From contig NMRA01000219.1 of the NCBI GenBank assembly GCA_002633005.1, positions 230,793 to 294,792 on the forward strand: a stretch of DNA of 64,000 nt. The letters run 5' to 3'. The position numbers were made by a program, and so were the translations under genes. A model generated the notes under the pieces. It did no database searches. It was not told the origin of the DNA and saw only the letters and a program-made list of their open reading frames with translations. The DNA is from Phoronis australis (lineage: Eukaryota; Phoronida; Phoronidae). This document shows positions 1 through 19,776 of this stretch, in pieces. Every line of letters begins with the position of its first letter. Position 1 is the first letter of the stretch.

Positions 1-6798
<6,798 letters not shown>

Positions 6799-9045
6799 CT
6801 TCAGCTGAACTGAAAATGCAGAACGTCAAGTTACAGTAAAACCAATCTCAGAGCAAGAAACTGCTTACTGGGAATCGGATATTCAGTGTCCCGCTCGGTT
6901 GTGCCGACCACATGTCATCTATTGCCAAATGTGGGAACAACTGATTGCAGTCTGGCCGATGGGTCTACACTGCAAAAGTGACCTGTCTGTAAATACTGAC
7001 ATGCAGATAAAGGCAGAAATGTAATGGAGCATAGTTTAATCTAAACTTTGCCAAAAATCAAAATCTTACCCAGTTTCCAACGTAACAGTCCCTGGGGCAA
7101 AATTTCCAACCTGGATTTGGCAATTTTACCAGAAATATCGTACCACTTAACACAATTAGGCAGAGAATCAAACATTTCTCGACTGAAATGGCGCAAATCT
7201 AGATCTAATGAATTGAGTGTTGTTTTGAATGGGGTAAAAAAAGCCTTTTTGATGAGACGAAAACTTACCAGTAAGCCAAATTTGCCCTACTGCAATTTAG
7301 CATACATACAAGTTTTTAATGAATAAAATTTTGCTTAGGCGAAAATGTCATCATCTCTTCAAAGACATCAAGAGCATACCATTTTCAAGACAAAGACAGA
7401 ATTTCCTTCGTTACAAAATCCTGATACTAATTTTAGAAAATGGCATTTATCAGTCTGCTTTTCACTTATAAACAGTTGTAATGGGCAATGTGAGAGTCAG
7501 CTGACGCTGAGTTTTTCCTTACACTGATACACCATACAACTGTTTTCTCTACATGTAAAAGTTTCATAAGATGATGAGCAGGCACAATCTCAATTTTTAC
7601 AGCTTTCACTGAGGGTGTACTTTAGACCAAAGTCAGCCCAAACTTGACAATCGCATAAAATGGTTATAAAAGACGGAACTAAACTCCTTCTGCACACTGA
7701 AAAATATCTGAATGAACTGACAATCCTCCACTGTTTTATTAGTTCATTAGTCTTTAAACTAGAGTCAAACCTTGCCAGCCCACATAGGGATATTCCTGGA
7801 TTGCGTCATTAGCGCATAACAAATAAAACGGCGCAAGAACATTGCAGTAGTGTGCCCCCAAGGTGCAGCTTTTAAAACGCATAAAACTCTTCCAAAAATA
7901 TAAGATTCTAGTCAACTTACAGCCAGTAAGGTAAAACATGACTCTGATCATATTTTGATGGCCCTTGCAGTTTCCACTTCATCAGTTATCACTTTAATTG
8001 CACTAAGTCTTCCAGGCACAACTTTTAGAATAAGGCACAGGTTCAAACCTTGTAAGGAATATCCCTGAGCACATGAATGCGTGATGCCAGGAAGTAAAGG
8101 AGAAGGGACACTGCTGTGACGTTGAGCTTACTTTGGTTGTCTGTACACCAATTTATCGAAACACCGCAGTGGCGGATTTAGAGGGGGGTCAAGGGGGCCA
8201 TGCCCCCCCTCCCAAATTTCTCCCAGATTCCATTTTGCAGTTCCATGGTGCGAATATCTGACGGGCAAAATGCTGGCTAACACTTTGCTCTGGCCCCCAA
8301 TAATTCAAAATCCTGTATCCGCCCCTGCAACTCAGTGCTGTCATCAGATCAGATTATGTTTCATGGTTAACTTTGTTGCAAGAAGAAGAGCTACATTGCA
8401 GAAGCAAACACATCAAAACACATAAGCTGCATTTTGGCAACAAGATGCTCGCAGTATGGTTAGTCAGTTTTCTGCAGTGTTTATGCAAACAACACGGTTG
8501 TGTTCCTTAATGATACGTTACACCATAAATATAATTTAATAACAGAACAATTCCGTGAGTCTTCACTTCAGTAAAGAATTTACTAACAACCCACACACAT
8601 GGTCATGGAAAATGTGTCAACGTTTGATACTTATGTCGCAGCTCGCTTGACTGTAGACGAGACCTTTATATTACTATACTCACTGCAGATTCACCACAGA
8701 TTATTACAAATTCCTTTGATAACTTAAGCTTTCCAGAACTGTCTGTCACGAATCGAGGATGGACAAGCGTGCGAATCACCGAAACGAATGCGTGCGGTGT
8801 TAGAGTTATTAGACACAGAACGGCACGAGTTGCGGTCAAGTAACTGAGATCGAAGACACAGTTTCTACCATGCAGCGTGACAAGGGATGTGCTAATATTA
8901 AACCGGGAAATAACGGTGTTAAAACAATAGAATCATACTTACACTANATATCACTAAAATAGGTATTTATTTAGCGCAACTGACAAAGACAACACCAAAA
9001 TCCAATATGGCGACCTCCGTACAGCATACGTCGTGACGTCACCAA
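6799..9045 (-). promoter_or_regulatory. PRPF8: PRPF8 5' UTR intron and probable core promoter
   Basis: Just upstream of the ATG (6796-6798 on the plus strand) lie 11 bases of leader and a TTTTCAG acceptor at 6810-6816, so the 5' UTR is probably spliced. A strong candidate donor, GTAAGTATG, ends at 8942, which would place a non-coding first exon at about 8943-9010. Next to it are a perfect CRE palindrome TGACGTCA (9034-9041) and a YY1-like ATGGCGAC motif (9007-9014), both typical of housekeeping promoters. The intron holds a short TIR element (8167-8328) and no other recognised feature. The transcription start is inferred. Confidence 0.5.
8167..8328. mobile_element. Short TIR element, GGCGGATTTAG family (copy 1)
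   Basis: A 162-bp non-coding element. It begins CAGTGGCGGATTTAGAGGGG and ends with the inverted counterpart (TCCTGTATCCGCCCCTGC), with runs of G and C inside. It shares its interior (GGTGCGAATATCTGA, GGGCAAAAT, CTGGCTAACACT) with 9966-10126, so both are copies of one dispersed family. It lies in the PRPF8 5' UTR intron. No coding capacity. Confidence 0.7.
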
Positions 9046-9719
9046 TGTAGGTCAACTGCACATATGTGGGTCAACATTTTTCATAGCAGGAACCAATGAG
9101 ATAAGTACGGATATGTATTGTAGCTAATTGATGGGAACTATCAATGAGCTCAATTTATGTCATTGGGAAATATAGTGTAACAATCTTTGGGCTTTATCTC
9201 ATTACATTAATCTAGGGCCACGTTAATTCACTTTGTAGAAGTGCGTAAGGTCTATGTTTCTAGCAGAGACCCCAGCCGTCAAGTCTACTTTATTACAGTA
9301 GTTAGCAATCATGCCCGCCGGGGTTTTAAATTTTTGCTTTTTCTAACCGGCCTGAGGTTGCGATATGTTTCATAAATTCGAAATCGGCTAATTCAACGCT
9401 GCTGAAAAAATCATGGTCAATACTTTGCTCTTTTCAAAGGATTGGCATACACACTGACAGAACGTGAATTCTGAGTACTACCCTGTTCAGTTGGATATTA
9501 CCAGGACTTCAGTTTTTTACATTTAGTCAGTCATTCTCACACACAATACAAACAAGCGGTAAAATTAAACTGCGTTCATAGACTATAGTACATCTGCTGT
9601 CTATAATCTATGCTGCGATATATACGAACAATGTTTTATCTGCATGCTTTCCCAATCACGGCATGGGGTCACCTGTGCGATTTTATTTACATCCATCTAT
9701 TCGGCAGTCTGTATCATAC

Positions 9720-9765
9720 CCTTGACAAAGAGCGCATTGCTCGAAACGTGGGAAATTTTTAATGT
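9720..9765 (+). mobile_element. Possible Penelope-like element 3' tail remnant
   Basis: The run CTTGACAAAGAGCGCATTGCTCGAAACGTGGG resembles the short conserved 3' tail of many Penelope-like elements, which typically reads as a bent stem followed by GAAACGT. No ORF is attached. Weak evidence, based on the motif alone. Confidence 0.3.
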
Positions 9766-9965
9766 ATTTTAATACAGAAGCTCGTCGCACTATTTTATGT
9801 TCATATACGTCGGTAACTATACACGGCATTCCAGCAACTTATGTAAATAATCGCGGCGCTTTTTCAACATTTATTTGTTTGCAAGTCTTACATTTTCACT
9901 ATTTTTTAAATCTTACTGCAGATCGCCTGATCGGAACAACGAGTTTCGTATGACTATTAAGCCCA

Positions 9966-10126
9966 TTGGCGGACTTAGAGGGGAGCCATGGGCTACCCTA
10001 AAATTCTCCTAGGTTCCGTATGCATTGGGCAGTTTGGGGGTGCGAATGTCTGAGGGGCAAAATCCTGGCTAACACTCTGCCCTGCACCCCCTCCCCCCAA
10101 TTCAAAATCCTGGATCCGCTTTTGAA
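9966..10126. mobile_element. Short TIR element, GGCGGATTTAG family (copy 2)
   Basis: The same element as at 8167-8328 in the same orientation: start ATTGGCGGACTTAGAGGGG, interior GGTGCGAATGTCTGAGGGGC and CTGGCTAACACTCTG, end AAATCCTGGATCCGC. A partial relative sharing the interior (CTAAAATTCTCC, GGGGTGCGAATTGC) lies at about 25900-26180. Confidence 0.65.
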
Positions 10127-13100
10127 GCCCCTCATCATCGATAATACTTTCCTGATATCGGTCTTCAAAAAACAGTATTTTTCGAACTCTTTGATCGAAA
10201 GATGAATATCGATATTTTCATCCACTATGAAACCTACGAAAATATTGTATTTCTTTTTCACATACACTGGTCTTCATTATGAAATGTTTCTTTTTATGAG
10301 TCTCGTGTATTTGGTTGTTTGCTCTTCATATGTTTTGTTGCTGCTGTGCCTCACATTAAAGGCACGTTACACAAGTACTCGAAACTGGAAACGGTGAAAC
10401 TAATTCCATCAGCGGGTCACCATCCTTCCATTATCGGGACACTTTGTTTCTCACAAAAAGGTTTGTGATTTCTCAAAAATAATCCGAAAGAGAGATTCAC
10501 CTTCCTTGATGAAAAGTTACCTATTTCTCAAAAACAGGAAAAGAGAGTTAAATGGTCCCTACATTGGGGCACCTCTGCCAGTGACCTGTTAGGGAAATAG
10601 CATACACGTATTAGAAAAACAGAAAAAGGTTACACGCGGATGCCACCAGCGGACCCACATAAGAACTGACACTCGATCAAATAATTCACAATTTTCGAGA
10701 GGGGCCCTGGAGAAATAGTTTTACAATCCATAAAAAGCGTCTTTGAATTTAAAAATGAATCAATTGCTCCAGAACAACTATGCATACGTTTTATCGGACT
10801 TTTTCAAAGTGTTTATAATAAGTCCGCTAACTCCGCAAAAATAACGACATTAGCGATGCTGGTGATAACGATGATCATGAAGATGGAACGATTGAAGATG
10901 GATACGCACTTTTTGAAACAAGAAGTGTTGCGAGCCGCGTTCGCTGTAGTGACTCAAGGCTCCGAAGTTCGTGTGAACTCTCCCCTCAGCATCCAACGCC
11001 AGCAACCACCATACATGTAGCTTCACCTGACCACGTACGCCATTGGTGTTCCGTGGTCCACGATACCAACCATTTCCCTTCACTGCAGATCAAATAGTTC
11101 CTGTTCATTCAAGGATTGTTCGGAAATACTCACGAGCGTCCCATCATTCCTCATGAAGGGAGGTTAAAGATATAATATTTGCATGCTCCAAACTATGCTA
11201 AAGCATAGCAGGAACGAAACTTCATTGCTATTTGAACATCATCTACGTTAAACAAAGTGCAGTTTTATTCACCAACAACTTGTCAGGCTCGTAGGAAGGC
11301 GAAAATTATTGGGGGGGGAACAAACCATTTCGACTTCGCCAAACTACCCNATTTGTACCGAATCTCTCACGTCCGCCCAAGGTGGGAGACAATCCCGGGG
11401 ATGCAGCCATCAAGAGTTGAGTAATCGTGAACCAACACGGAGAGTAAAAATAGGACCAATAAACTAACCGGTAACGAAGAGCTGCCCCAAGAAGCTATAG
11501 CTGAGATCTAACCGAAATTCCCGATGAACTAAAGCTAGTTGCTGGTCAGCTTAGCTACGATTCACTTGAGACAGGCAGCTCGTGTCGGCCCTCTGCACTG
11601 TCTCTAAGGTCAAGAATCGTTTTATTGTGACCCAGCCTAGGGAAAACTATATTTTATTATGGTCATTCTTTGAAAGAGTTTTTTGTAAAGGTGAGGTACC
11701 GAGGTCCATGGTATAGTGCCTTTGGGGCTGCTTCAAAATTTATCGTTGAAACACGACAGGCAGTGCAGTTTCTGGTGATTGGGGAAAATGATAGAGTGTT
11801 TCCCAAAAATGTACACACTTCAACGCCTGAAGTTCAGTTACCGTGGATCCTTGAGATTCTGCGCGGACCTACTGCATGGTCATATCTTATTTTCAACGTG
11901 GGTTCATCAGTTTTGATGTGCACGGGAATCATGCAAGCAAAAAATTCAGTTTTGAAGAATGAAAATCCATTGCTCCATACCACGAGAAAATAAAAACACC
12001 AAGCAAGTAGGAAGACATCCTTTCCAAGCAATGAGTTTAAATTTATTTATTTAAGGACTTTTAGAATTTTTTTCGATCTACGGTTTGTGATTCTGAATTT
12101 CATAAATGTCTTTGAATTTATTAGGCACAAATCTTCTAAGTGTACTTTACTATTTGAGGATCGTATTACAGAGTTTTTCCAACTTCAGGATGCAATTAAA
12201 TTCACTGAAATATCAGTATTTCTTAGATTAGTTTCTAGTTGTCAAAACTCATCTTATGAATCTATCGATTTTCGTAGATACATAAACAAGTAAAATAGAA
12301 ACTAACGAATTTGTTTATCAAAATGTTATAAACAATTTCCGCAGAGATGCTCGATGATTTTTTTATGGGTAACCGGGGGAACATGGGAGATGGGGGCATT
12401 CGTATTAAGGTGTATTTTTGCTCATTTCACAGGCACATATGCCTACAACGGTTCCCGAGGTAAATTTGAACTCCGTTGACAAAGAACGGTGAAATCGTTG
12501 TTTAAGATTGCGAGAGTTCTTCGAGTACCCCCTTTCGACATGTACGCGGTCATCAGAAATAGTAGCATAGACAGCAGTTTCCACATGTGCCGGAAATGCC
12601 TTACAAACAAATCATTGTAACCATGCATGCAACCAGGGGGCTCGGGGAGCTCGCACGAACCCCTCCCCCCATTTGGCGAAGTGGGCAAAAAGGTCCGCCT
12701 CAGAGAAAAACAAGACTAAAGTCCACTAAAAAGGCAAAAAGCCAGGAATTTGGCGGGAATGCTCAATTCATAGCTCAGATCGTAGTACCCCGTTTTTTTC
12801 TTGGTCCTCGTTTTTTTTGTAAAAAGTCCACATTCTCAAAAATTCGAGCCCCCTATACTTTAGGCTGGGAGAGCCGATGATAACCATCTTCAAAAGAGAT
12901 ACTATTCTTGTGATACTATGGGAAACAGTAACATTATTTTATAACTAACCACCGGAAATAGTCACAAACAGTGGTCTTCACATTCTTCAATATTGCACCC
13001 TTTCAAATGCTGTCAATCCTATTGTATTTTGTTCACATTTTTTGGTTGTTTGGGTGGAATGTCTTGATACTGCTGTGTCGGGCACGAATGTTTTGTATTT

Positions 13101-14150
13101 TTTGATGAATTTGGAATCTCCAGTTCCCTCGTGAATACTTGGCAGTGTCGGATTTACATGTATAGACGGACAAGGGACATTTCCCTCGAAATGCTTCACC
13201 GAGAGAGGGTCCCATCTGAAATCGGACACCTCAAGATGAAAGGCTACACATCATTGAGCTTGAACGTTGTGTTTCTAACTAATTTGACCAAGCAATCACA
13301 ACGAAAAGGAACTATAAGCGTGCAAGTTCCACTTTAAGGATTTTTCAATAAGTATCATGGTACAGTTGAACAGATTTATTTTTTTGTTATAAACCATACT
13401 TCGTTTAAATACTTGAAATATTTTCCAATCCTAGGAGCATGATTTTTGTTTTACATTGGTAGTCTATTAGTTTGTAATTATTTCAGAACACAATTCAATT
13501 AACTAATTAATGACGTTTTTAATGTATGAGCCTCGTCTCTGAATCACAGATGCCATGCTCACATTGAACTTTGGGATTAACCGTACGGGGTCACACAAAT
13601 TCAGTGGACTTCCCAACAAATGTACGTGTGCAGGTAGCCTCAAAGGAAAGAATCAGCAGGGATTGTCCGAGCGACATGAGGTCCCCTGACAATCAACACT
13701 GAGTGATAGGCAAAAACGAGGAGAGAATTTATCCCAGAGCTGAGGAGAATCCAAGGAGTCCACATGAACATTTTTATTTATCAACAGCCAGGTGCCCAAA
13801 TGTTTCGCCAGAATATCTGGAATGGTATTTCCCCAGAGATTACCAATTACTCGCCGTCGGTCACAACAAGTCTAAAAAATCCTCAGTTGACAATTTCCCT
13901 TCAAGGTACTATCTGCTGCTAAGAATTGTCACAGACATCTTCTGCCTTCCTATGGTCCACGTGTAAAGAGAGTGTAAAGCTTCAATACATTTAGAAGTGT
14001 CTTTTCCTGTGGTAACGTGTTAATGAGAATTGTACGTGGACAAGCGAATCTAAGAGGACGAGTATTTCCTTAGAGACCAATCTTCGGTGGTCTCGAAATT
14101 TTGTATAGGACTTAAGCCCTCTTGCAATTGTATGAAATCTAAAACAAGAA
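10127..14150. other. Intergenic, no recognisable gene
   Basis: Both strands show only short ORFs (at most about 107 codons, 11670-11993) with no family resemblance. There are G-rich and C-rich patches (11309-11318, 12635-12670) and a single-N gap at 11350. Nothing here supports a gene call. Confidence 0.6.
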
Positions 14151-14176
14151 ATAAAGTCCGGCAATGAATGTTACGA

Positions 14177-14749
14177 TCACGCTGCTGTGCTGATGTTTAT
14201 GAGCGACGTTTTGCAAGGAGGGCCGGTAGTGAACGTGACCTCTCTTTTGGGACATTGCGGATAAGTGGCGTTGACTGGACGATCACTCGGTTCCTGAGGA
14301 TCTTGGAGACCACATACTTCATAGGCCAGCTTAAAATTTTCCTTTGTCGGTTTGAATGCAACATCTTGCATGACTTCTATTTGGTGGTACACGAAATTTC
14401 CAAGTATTGTGCGTTTTAAACCCACAATCGCCTCTTTGCCATGCTCGATGACGTCACTCATGCACGAATCGAGGGGCCCGACATACACGACTGTGACGTT
14501 TTCCGAGATGTTCTTGTCATCCCCTTTAATGATGCAATACACTCTGAAAGTCATATCAGTACGATTACTACCAGTGCCATCATCTACTTCAAAACGTCCA
14601 ATATCTTTGCCGTAAAGAACTACATCGGAACGATACAATATCCACTGCATGCTGCGTTCCACCCAGTTACTGGCGACGGAACATCCAAATGTTTGAGCAG
14701 TGAGCGCCAAAACACCAACTGTCGTAAGTGCAAGTAGTCTGTATTCCAT
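14177..14749 (-). CDS. Secreted protein with NTR/TIMP-like fold (putative)
   Basis: An uninterrupted 190-codon ORF. Residues 1-22 form a signal peptide (hydrophobic LLALTTVGVLALTA) and the predicted cleavage leaves Cys23 at or very near the mature N terminus, as in TIMP-type NTR domains. The next segment, SDVVLYGKDIGRFEV, followed by a beta-rich FRVYCIIKGDD stretch and a VYVGPLDSC...GKEAIVGLK stretch, matches the OB-like NTR pattern of strand, charged loop, Cys and Gly-rich turn. Six cysteines remain after the signal peptide (23, in RVYC, DSC, YEVC, YPQC and PPC), giving three possible disulphides. Five N-glycosylation sequons are visible (NRT, NIS, NVT, NAT, NIS). Upstream on the minus strand an ATTTCAG acceptor near 14786-14800 suggests a spliced 5' UTR. 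Secretion is well supported; the NTR assignment is inferred from pattern only, and inhibition of proteases is not shown. Confidence 0.6.
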   Translation of the reverse strand: MEYRLLALTTVGVLALTAQTFGCSVASNWVERSMQWILYRSDVVLYGKDIGRFEVDDGTGSNRTDMTFRVYCIIKGDDKNISENVTVVYVGPLDSCMSDVIEHGKEAIVGLKRTILGNFVYHQIEVMQDVAFKPTKENFKLAYEVCGLQDPQEPSDRPVNATYPQCPKREVTFTTGPPCKTSLINISTAA

Positions 14750-15454
14750 GATCAGTCACAACACCGTTCTCTGAGGTAACAGGATTATCTGAAATTGAAT
14801 ATTTGATTTATCATTGAAAAGTTGGATTGGGATAACCTTGTCTCGCGTCCCATACCTACCATTCCAAAAATTCACGATTTTGATGTACGTATTTTAAGAT
14901 CATAATGATGCTAAAGGCGTTGAAGACAAGGGTAGCCGATGACCTATTACACAGATGACGGCATCGAAGACGAGACTATAACGAAGACCACAATTCGGGT
15001 GGCTGATTTTGACATTATTATTGGTCTAGGACAATAAAAGACCTTGCTTGCACCCTATCTCAGCTTGAAACACATGTAAATGAAGCAGAACTCACAGAAG
15101 GCACCCTCAACGGTGAAGAAATTCAACGAAACCATATGTCTTTTTTCTGGAAAAAATTAGATAAATGCCACAGAAAAAATGACCAAACCCACAATAGTGG
15201 CATATTAGTACCTAAAATTACAAACTCACCATTGTCCTGAGGCAAACGAGGACACAAGAAAACGAAAGCTCCTGCTATGGCTAGATATCAGAAATTTAGG
15301 TTAAAATATACGTGACCAAATTTTTAATAATTTCCATTTGTCTGAAGGGTACCTGGATTGACGTCAAAATTTTAACACTGCAAATAATGATGTGCGCTGA
15401 AAATAGCGGTAATTCCATTTCCGGGTAGATTGTTCGAAGTGCTGTGGGTACGGA

Positions 15455-15577
15455 GTTCAGCAACGCTAGGACCTACGCTAGTCAAAATCACTGTTCTCAT
15501 TTAAAATACTAGACAATATCTCACGTAATCTCGCCGGCGAAGTTTTGCTTTTCAGCGAGATCCTAACGTTACTAAAC
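15455..15577. mobile_element. Short TIR element, GTTCAGTAACGC family (copy 1)
   Basis: A 123-bp element with inverted ends: GTTCAGCAACGCTAGGACC at the left and the complement of GTTTAGTAACGTTAGGATC at the right. The interior is shared with 23336-23486 and 61834-61974 (CTCATTTAAAATAC, ATATCTCACGTAATCTCGC). Non-coding. Confidence 0.75.
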
Positions 15578-16499
15578 CCTACCAAGCTCATTTCTGGATT
15601 CCATTTTCAACTCCTCTTTAAGGAACTACCGTCCTGAGAAGTACTTCCTATTTACTCTACAAAATTGCCGTCAGACTTGACCACCCCATTTTCTTGGACA
15701 AGCTAGAAAAACCCGGACTGTGATGACCTCCACCCAACTCCCAAGTGTCGACAGGCGCTAAATGGTAACAACAAAAATTGTCATAACTAAGCAGTTACGA
15801 CAAACACCATCTTGGTCGCTTATCGGTAGATCTGACCCAATGAGTACAATCCTAATTAAGGACCAGAACGATCAGTCGTTATTTATTCCACAAACTCACG
15901 AGATCGCGTGGTCGAAAGCTTATACAAATGAGGCAAAAGTAAAAATGACGGCGATGAGCGGCTCTGATAAGAAAGTATGCAGTACTTTGTGTCATGCACG
16001 TCGTAGGGTCTGGATCAAGGTACACTGGGTGGCCAAAGCTATCAAAAATCCCTAATTCCACCTCCACTATTCACCTGTTAATTCCCCCAGAATAAGACTA
16101 CACGGTACCTCCCGGCTGTCGCCTGCAGTAAGCCTACTAGGGGCTGCTAAGTGAATTCCTTGAGATAATTTGGGGTCGAAACTTCTTGGTTTATCTGGTA
16201 CAGTGATGAAAACAAACCCTAGTCACTTTTACAAACGTAAGTCTGGTCACATTTGTTTTAGGCCAAAACAGAAGCACGAACTTTAAAATTAGCGCGTACG
16301 TAAATAAAGACATGTTGGTCCGACGCAACCAATCAAGGCACCTGCGGAAGTTTGTCGTGGGACTGAATTGAAGAAAGTATTTCTCAATCTTCCTTATTTG
16401 GGTAACAGTAGTTGTGTGGTCGACAGGCAGGTTAAGAGAATGCTTGGAGCTATTGCTACATGTTGCAACTTGTAACAATCTGAACCTGTAAACAGAGTT

Positions 16500-16965
16500 T
16501 TGTCATTGTCTAGACTAAAAAGACCATTGAGTAATTCTCAAAGAAGTGATGTTGTGTACCAACTCAACTGTAATGAAAATGAGCAGTTTTACTTTGGAAT
16601 GACCAACAGGGTTCTTAGCATCAGAGGCAAAGAACACTGTAAAGACACACACAGTGCTGTTCTCAACCGTTCATTGACAACTGGTCACACTACAGGTTGC
16701 TCTGGTGTTCAGATCTTAGACAAGGATAATGCCACCCTCACGCTCCTCATAAAGGAGGGTGTGCATATACATTGAACCATGCTGGGCACCATCTCAATAG
16801 AAACATTGGTTCACTTGAGCCCCAACTGTTTTGATTTCTGCACTCTCATCTCACCATGCATTTTGATGTGGACAGTTTGTTTCCACCTGTGTCGCCTGTT
16901 TGAGTATGTGAACTGTTGCCTTGAGAATGGTTTAAAGCAATAAACCGAAACGTCGGTTCAACATG
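16500..16965 (+). mobile_element. Penelope-like retroelement fragment: GIY-YIG endonuclease and 3' tail
   Basis: The frame from 16500 to 16775 encodes a GIY-YIG endonuclease-like segment. DVVYQLNC and FYFGMT stand for the GIY and YIG strands, followed by RGKEHCKD (Arg and His of the catalytic core), SAVLNRSLTTGH and a terminal LIKEGVHIH, the usual C-terminal block of Penelope-like polyproteins. Reading on in another frame gives LNHAGHHLNRNIGSLEPQ, so a frameshift lies near 16770. The segment ends with a GAAACGTCGGTTCAAC tail at about 16945-16965, typical of the 3' end of such elements. The reverse transcriptase part is missing, so this is a 5'-truncated dead copy. Confidence 0.75.
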
Positions 16966-18297
16966 TCTTTATTCTATGTACGCGCTGATTTTAAAGTTCA
17001 TGAAACGTATAAGCTTGTGGACGCTCTGTCGTGGCCAGCTTCGTTGATCCCGTTCAGACTGTGATACGGTCTAGCTCTGTTGCAGGCCGGGACATAAATA
17101 TATCCACCGAGGCCACCGCATACGCAGAGCTGAGAGCTCACTAGCTCTCTGTCTCGAGCAAAACTTACATTGTGTCCGCACATGCAGTGAAGCAATATGT
17201 TCACGTGACTTGTAAACAATTACCTAACGGTAGCGAGAGATTGTTGAGCAGCCAGATGGTGGCACATCAATATTGAACTGCTGAAGATAATCGGCTGAAC
17301 ACAGACACGAATAAGAGGTACGCGCCTCGAATGAAAATTGTCTCAGATCATAGGGGCTCACATTTGCCGCGGCGTCAAAATAAACGGAGGATTTTGCCAT
17401 CTCGGGAGTCAATTTTGGGAGTGTCTTGCGTGTTGGAGTTCATTTACCTGGGTAGTAGTAAATCCTCACAACATTCGAACCGATCACCTTCAGTTGCCAA
17501 ATAAATTTATACTGAAGTGAGTCACAAATCTCTCTCGTTTGCACATTCTAGCCGTGTGTTGTAAATTCACGTTGCTTATTACAAAAGTAGTAAATAGGTC
17601 ATTGAGCATTTATGGGTAATCCGCATCACGCGTATGAGCTGAGTTGTAGTTCAGCACTTGAGGGTAACATTTCAGCCTCGCCGTTAGTTCATGTGCGTGA
17701 CCCGCAGGGCCACGCGTGCGGCGCGAATCTTTTGTGACCTCAAGCGCTATAGGCTTAGGGATGGGGGAGCGGGGGAACAGCTCGAGAAAAACACAAAGAC
17801 TGAAGCATACAAAAGTAAGAAAAGTAGACAATGTCAACTCTTTCCAAAAGAGTAAACTGTAATTCCACGTGAAATTTGCGACTTGGGCTTCAACTTTATT
17901 CATCCAGCGCGTCGGCGACGTTAACTGAAGCTGTTAGCTCTGATTTCATCTGTAGCCAGCGCACACGCCGGCATGATCGGATGATTTGAGAAGAACTACA
18001 AAAATATCGCGTCTGGATTGAAAATTTACTAATCTCTACTTCGAATCCTGGCTATGAACATTAGGTCATCGCACCGTAGGAATGGCCCGGGAGTCACGCT
18101 CAAGTTAAATTACACCACACAAACCTCAGATTAGCGATCGCGTATTCCTATGCCTCACTTTCTCAAATCTCCCAGTGGTATCACAAGTTAGCCAAAACAG
18201 TTACGGTATGTTTATTCAACGGACGGAAGGACGCATGTATCACTAGTTAGACTGGCTGGCGTACACTGACGCTTACAAGCATATGTGTCATTCAACG

Positions 18298-19775
18298 TCT
18301 GCAGCACGGGTTTTGCCATTGCATAACATAGACCATTACGCATAACATTGAATAGGTGTATGGCCTGAGCATTATTCGATAATCAAAGGGCCAGAAGCGT
18401 ATGAATGTTTTTCAACACCGCAAGTGCGGAGCAGACCGGGGGCACGCCGGGATTTTTCGCATAGTCAGTTGATAAAATGAAAATATTTTTGTGCCCGGGA
18501 CGTTGAGTTGGCGTTATCATTTCAGGGGACACGAAAACGACGTGGTTTGTACAGAAAACGCAGATTGACAATATGGTTAAGGGATTGACAAAGGCATCGA
18601 ACATTCTTTGTGCCCAAGTGTGATGTTAGCTGAGACTAGGGTTGTGGATACTGAGCTCGGCGAAGAATATGTGGCTCTGTGGAACGGCGAAGACCGCGGG
18701 ACTTCAGTCTTGACATAAGACATTTGTGGTTTTGTCGTGGACGGTGACCACCGTCTCTAAGCTGGCCCCAGTAGAGACAGTGAAGGTCCCATGCTATAGC
18801 AGCGAAGCTTTTCGACGAATTATGCCTCTGATTAAAACATCAGTCATATTGTTATAAGTACATTTTGCGCATAGAGTGGATATCTTAGGAGGCTGTTGAT
18901 GTCCTTAGTTCCTTCCAACTTGAACAAATACTCCCGCAATCTCGACCGTTCAGCTCATTACGCACACGGAGCACTGTGGCATGACTACGTGGGCGTATGC
19001 ATATCACGAGTAACAAAATAATTTTCTGCGCGTTATGTTGATCTCGCTGGTTCCCTGCGTGCCGCTAGGTGGTCCATAAAGTAGCCAGCATGCTGGTGAC
19101 GTACGTAGGGAACGAGTATGTTGATTTGCTATACGGGGATGGCGTAAGCAAAACCGGAGTAAATCCATATACTGCGCAGGCCCGTTTGTGGATTCCTAAA
19201 CCGCGCAACAATTTAGGAATCGGGTAATAGAACAGGAAATGCCTCGTATCAATAATTCGATGATAGTAGTCCTAAATTATGCGTTTTCAATTGATTAATA
19301 GATTCTAGTAGTATTTCCTGTATTTTTTGATAATTTCGTGATGCCCCTACTGAACGCTGATTTTACTATATACGTTACATATAGCAATATAAATTGTCGA
19401 AAACATATCCTTCCTTTATATCCAAAACTTGTTGGGGACCTAGAGGGGATAAAAGACGTTTGTGTCGTGCATAATGCCAAGCGTGCAGGGCATTGTATGA
19501 GGGTTTTCGTAGTTAATTTGTATTCTATAATACCGTCGCGTCCGCTTTTGTTGACTGAGATGATGTCTTTCTTCGTGACAGCCATCTTGTCTAGCATCAC
19601 TCAAGGGTAGTTATTTTACACTGAGGTAAAATAATCAAGGTCAATCTAGCTAAAATCAAGTGTCACCTGCACATAATGTGAGGGAAAAGCTCATCATCTA
19701 CATAATTTAGATAAAGTTTTAGTCTAATAATGGAATAAATTAATACTTACAAACATTAGCGACGTTGCGTCCGCA
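18298..19775. repeat. 1.48-kb tandem block, copy 1
   Basis: Nearly identical to 19777-21268, with a few substitutions and small indels (an extra ACTTGT in copy 2 near 19865; seven extra bases in copy 1 near 19073). The two copies abut at the single N at 19776. Both carry the same small TIR element (19043-19116 here). The ORFs of 90 and 101 codons that overlap on opposite strands are unrecognised. This is best explained by two haplotypes joined at a gap. Confidence 0.9.
19043..19116. mobile_element. Very small TIR element with 9-bp target duplication
   Basis: A 74-bp element starting CTCGCTGGTTCCCTGCGTGC and ending GTAGGGAACGAG, the imperfect inverted form. It is flanked on both sides by TATGTTGAT (19034-19042 and 19117-19125), a 9-bp target-site duplication. 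The same family occurs at 27357-27442. Confidence 0.85.
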
Positions 19776-19776
19776 N

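Noticed and set aside
11670-11993. 107-codon ORF in the 10-14 kb region
   Set aside because: No signal peptide, domain or homology recognised, and an overlapping ORF exists on the other strand; likely chance.
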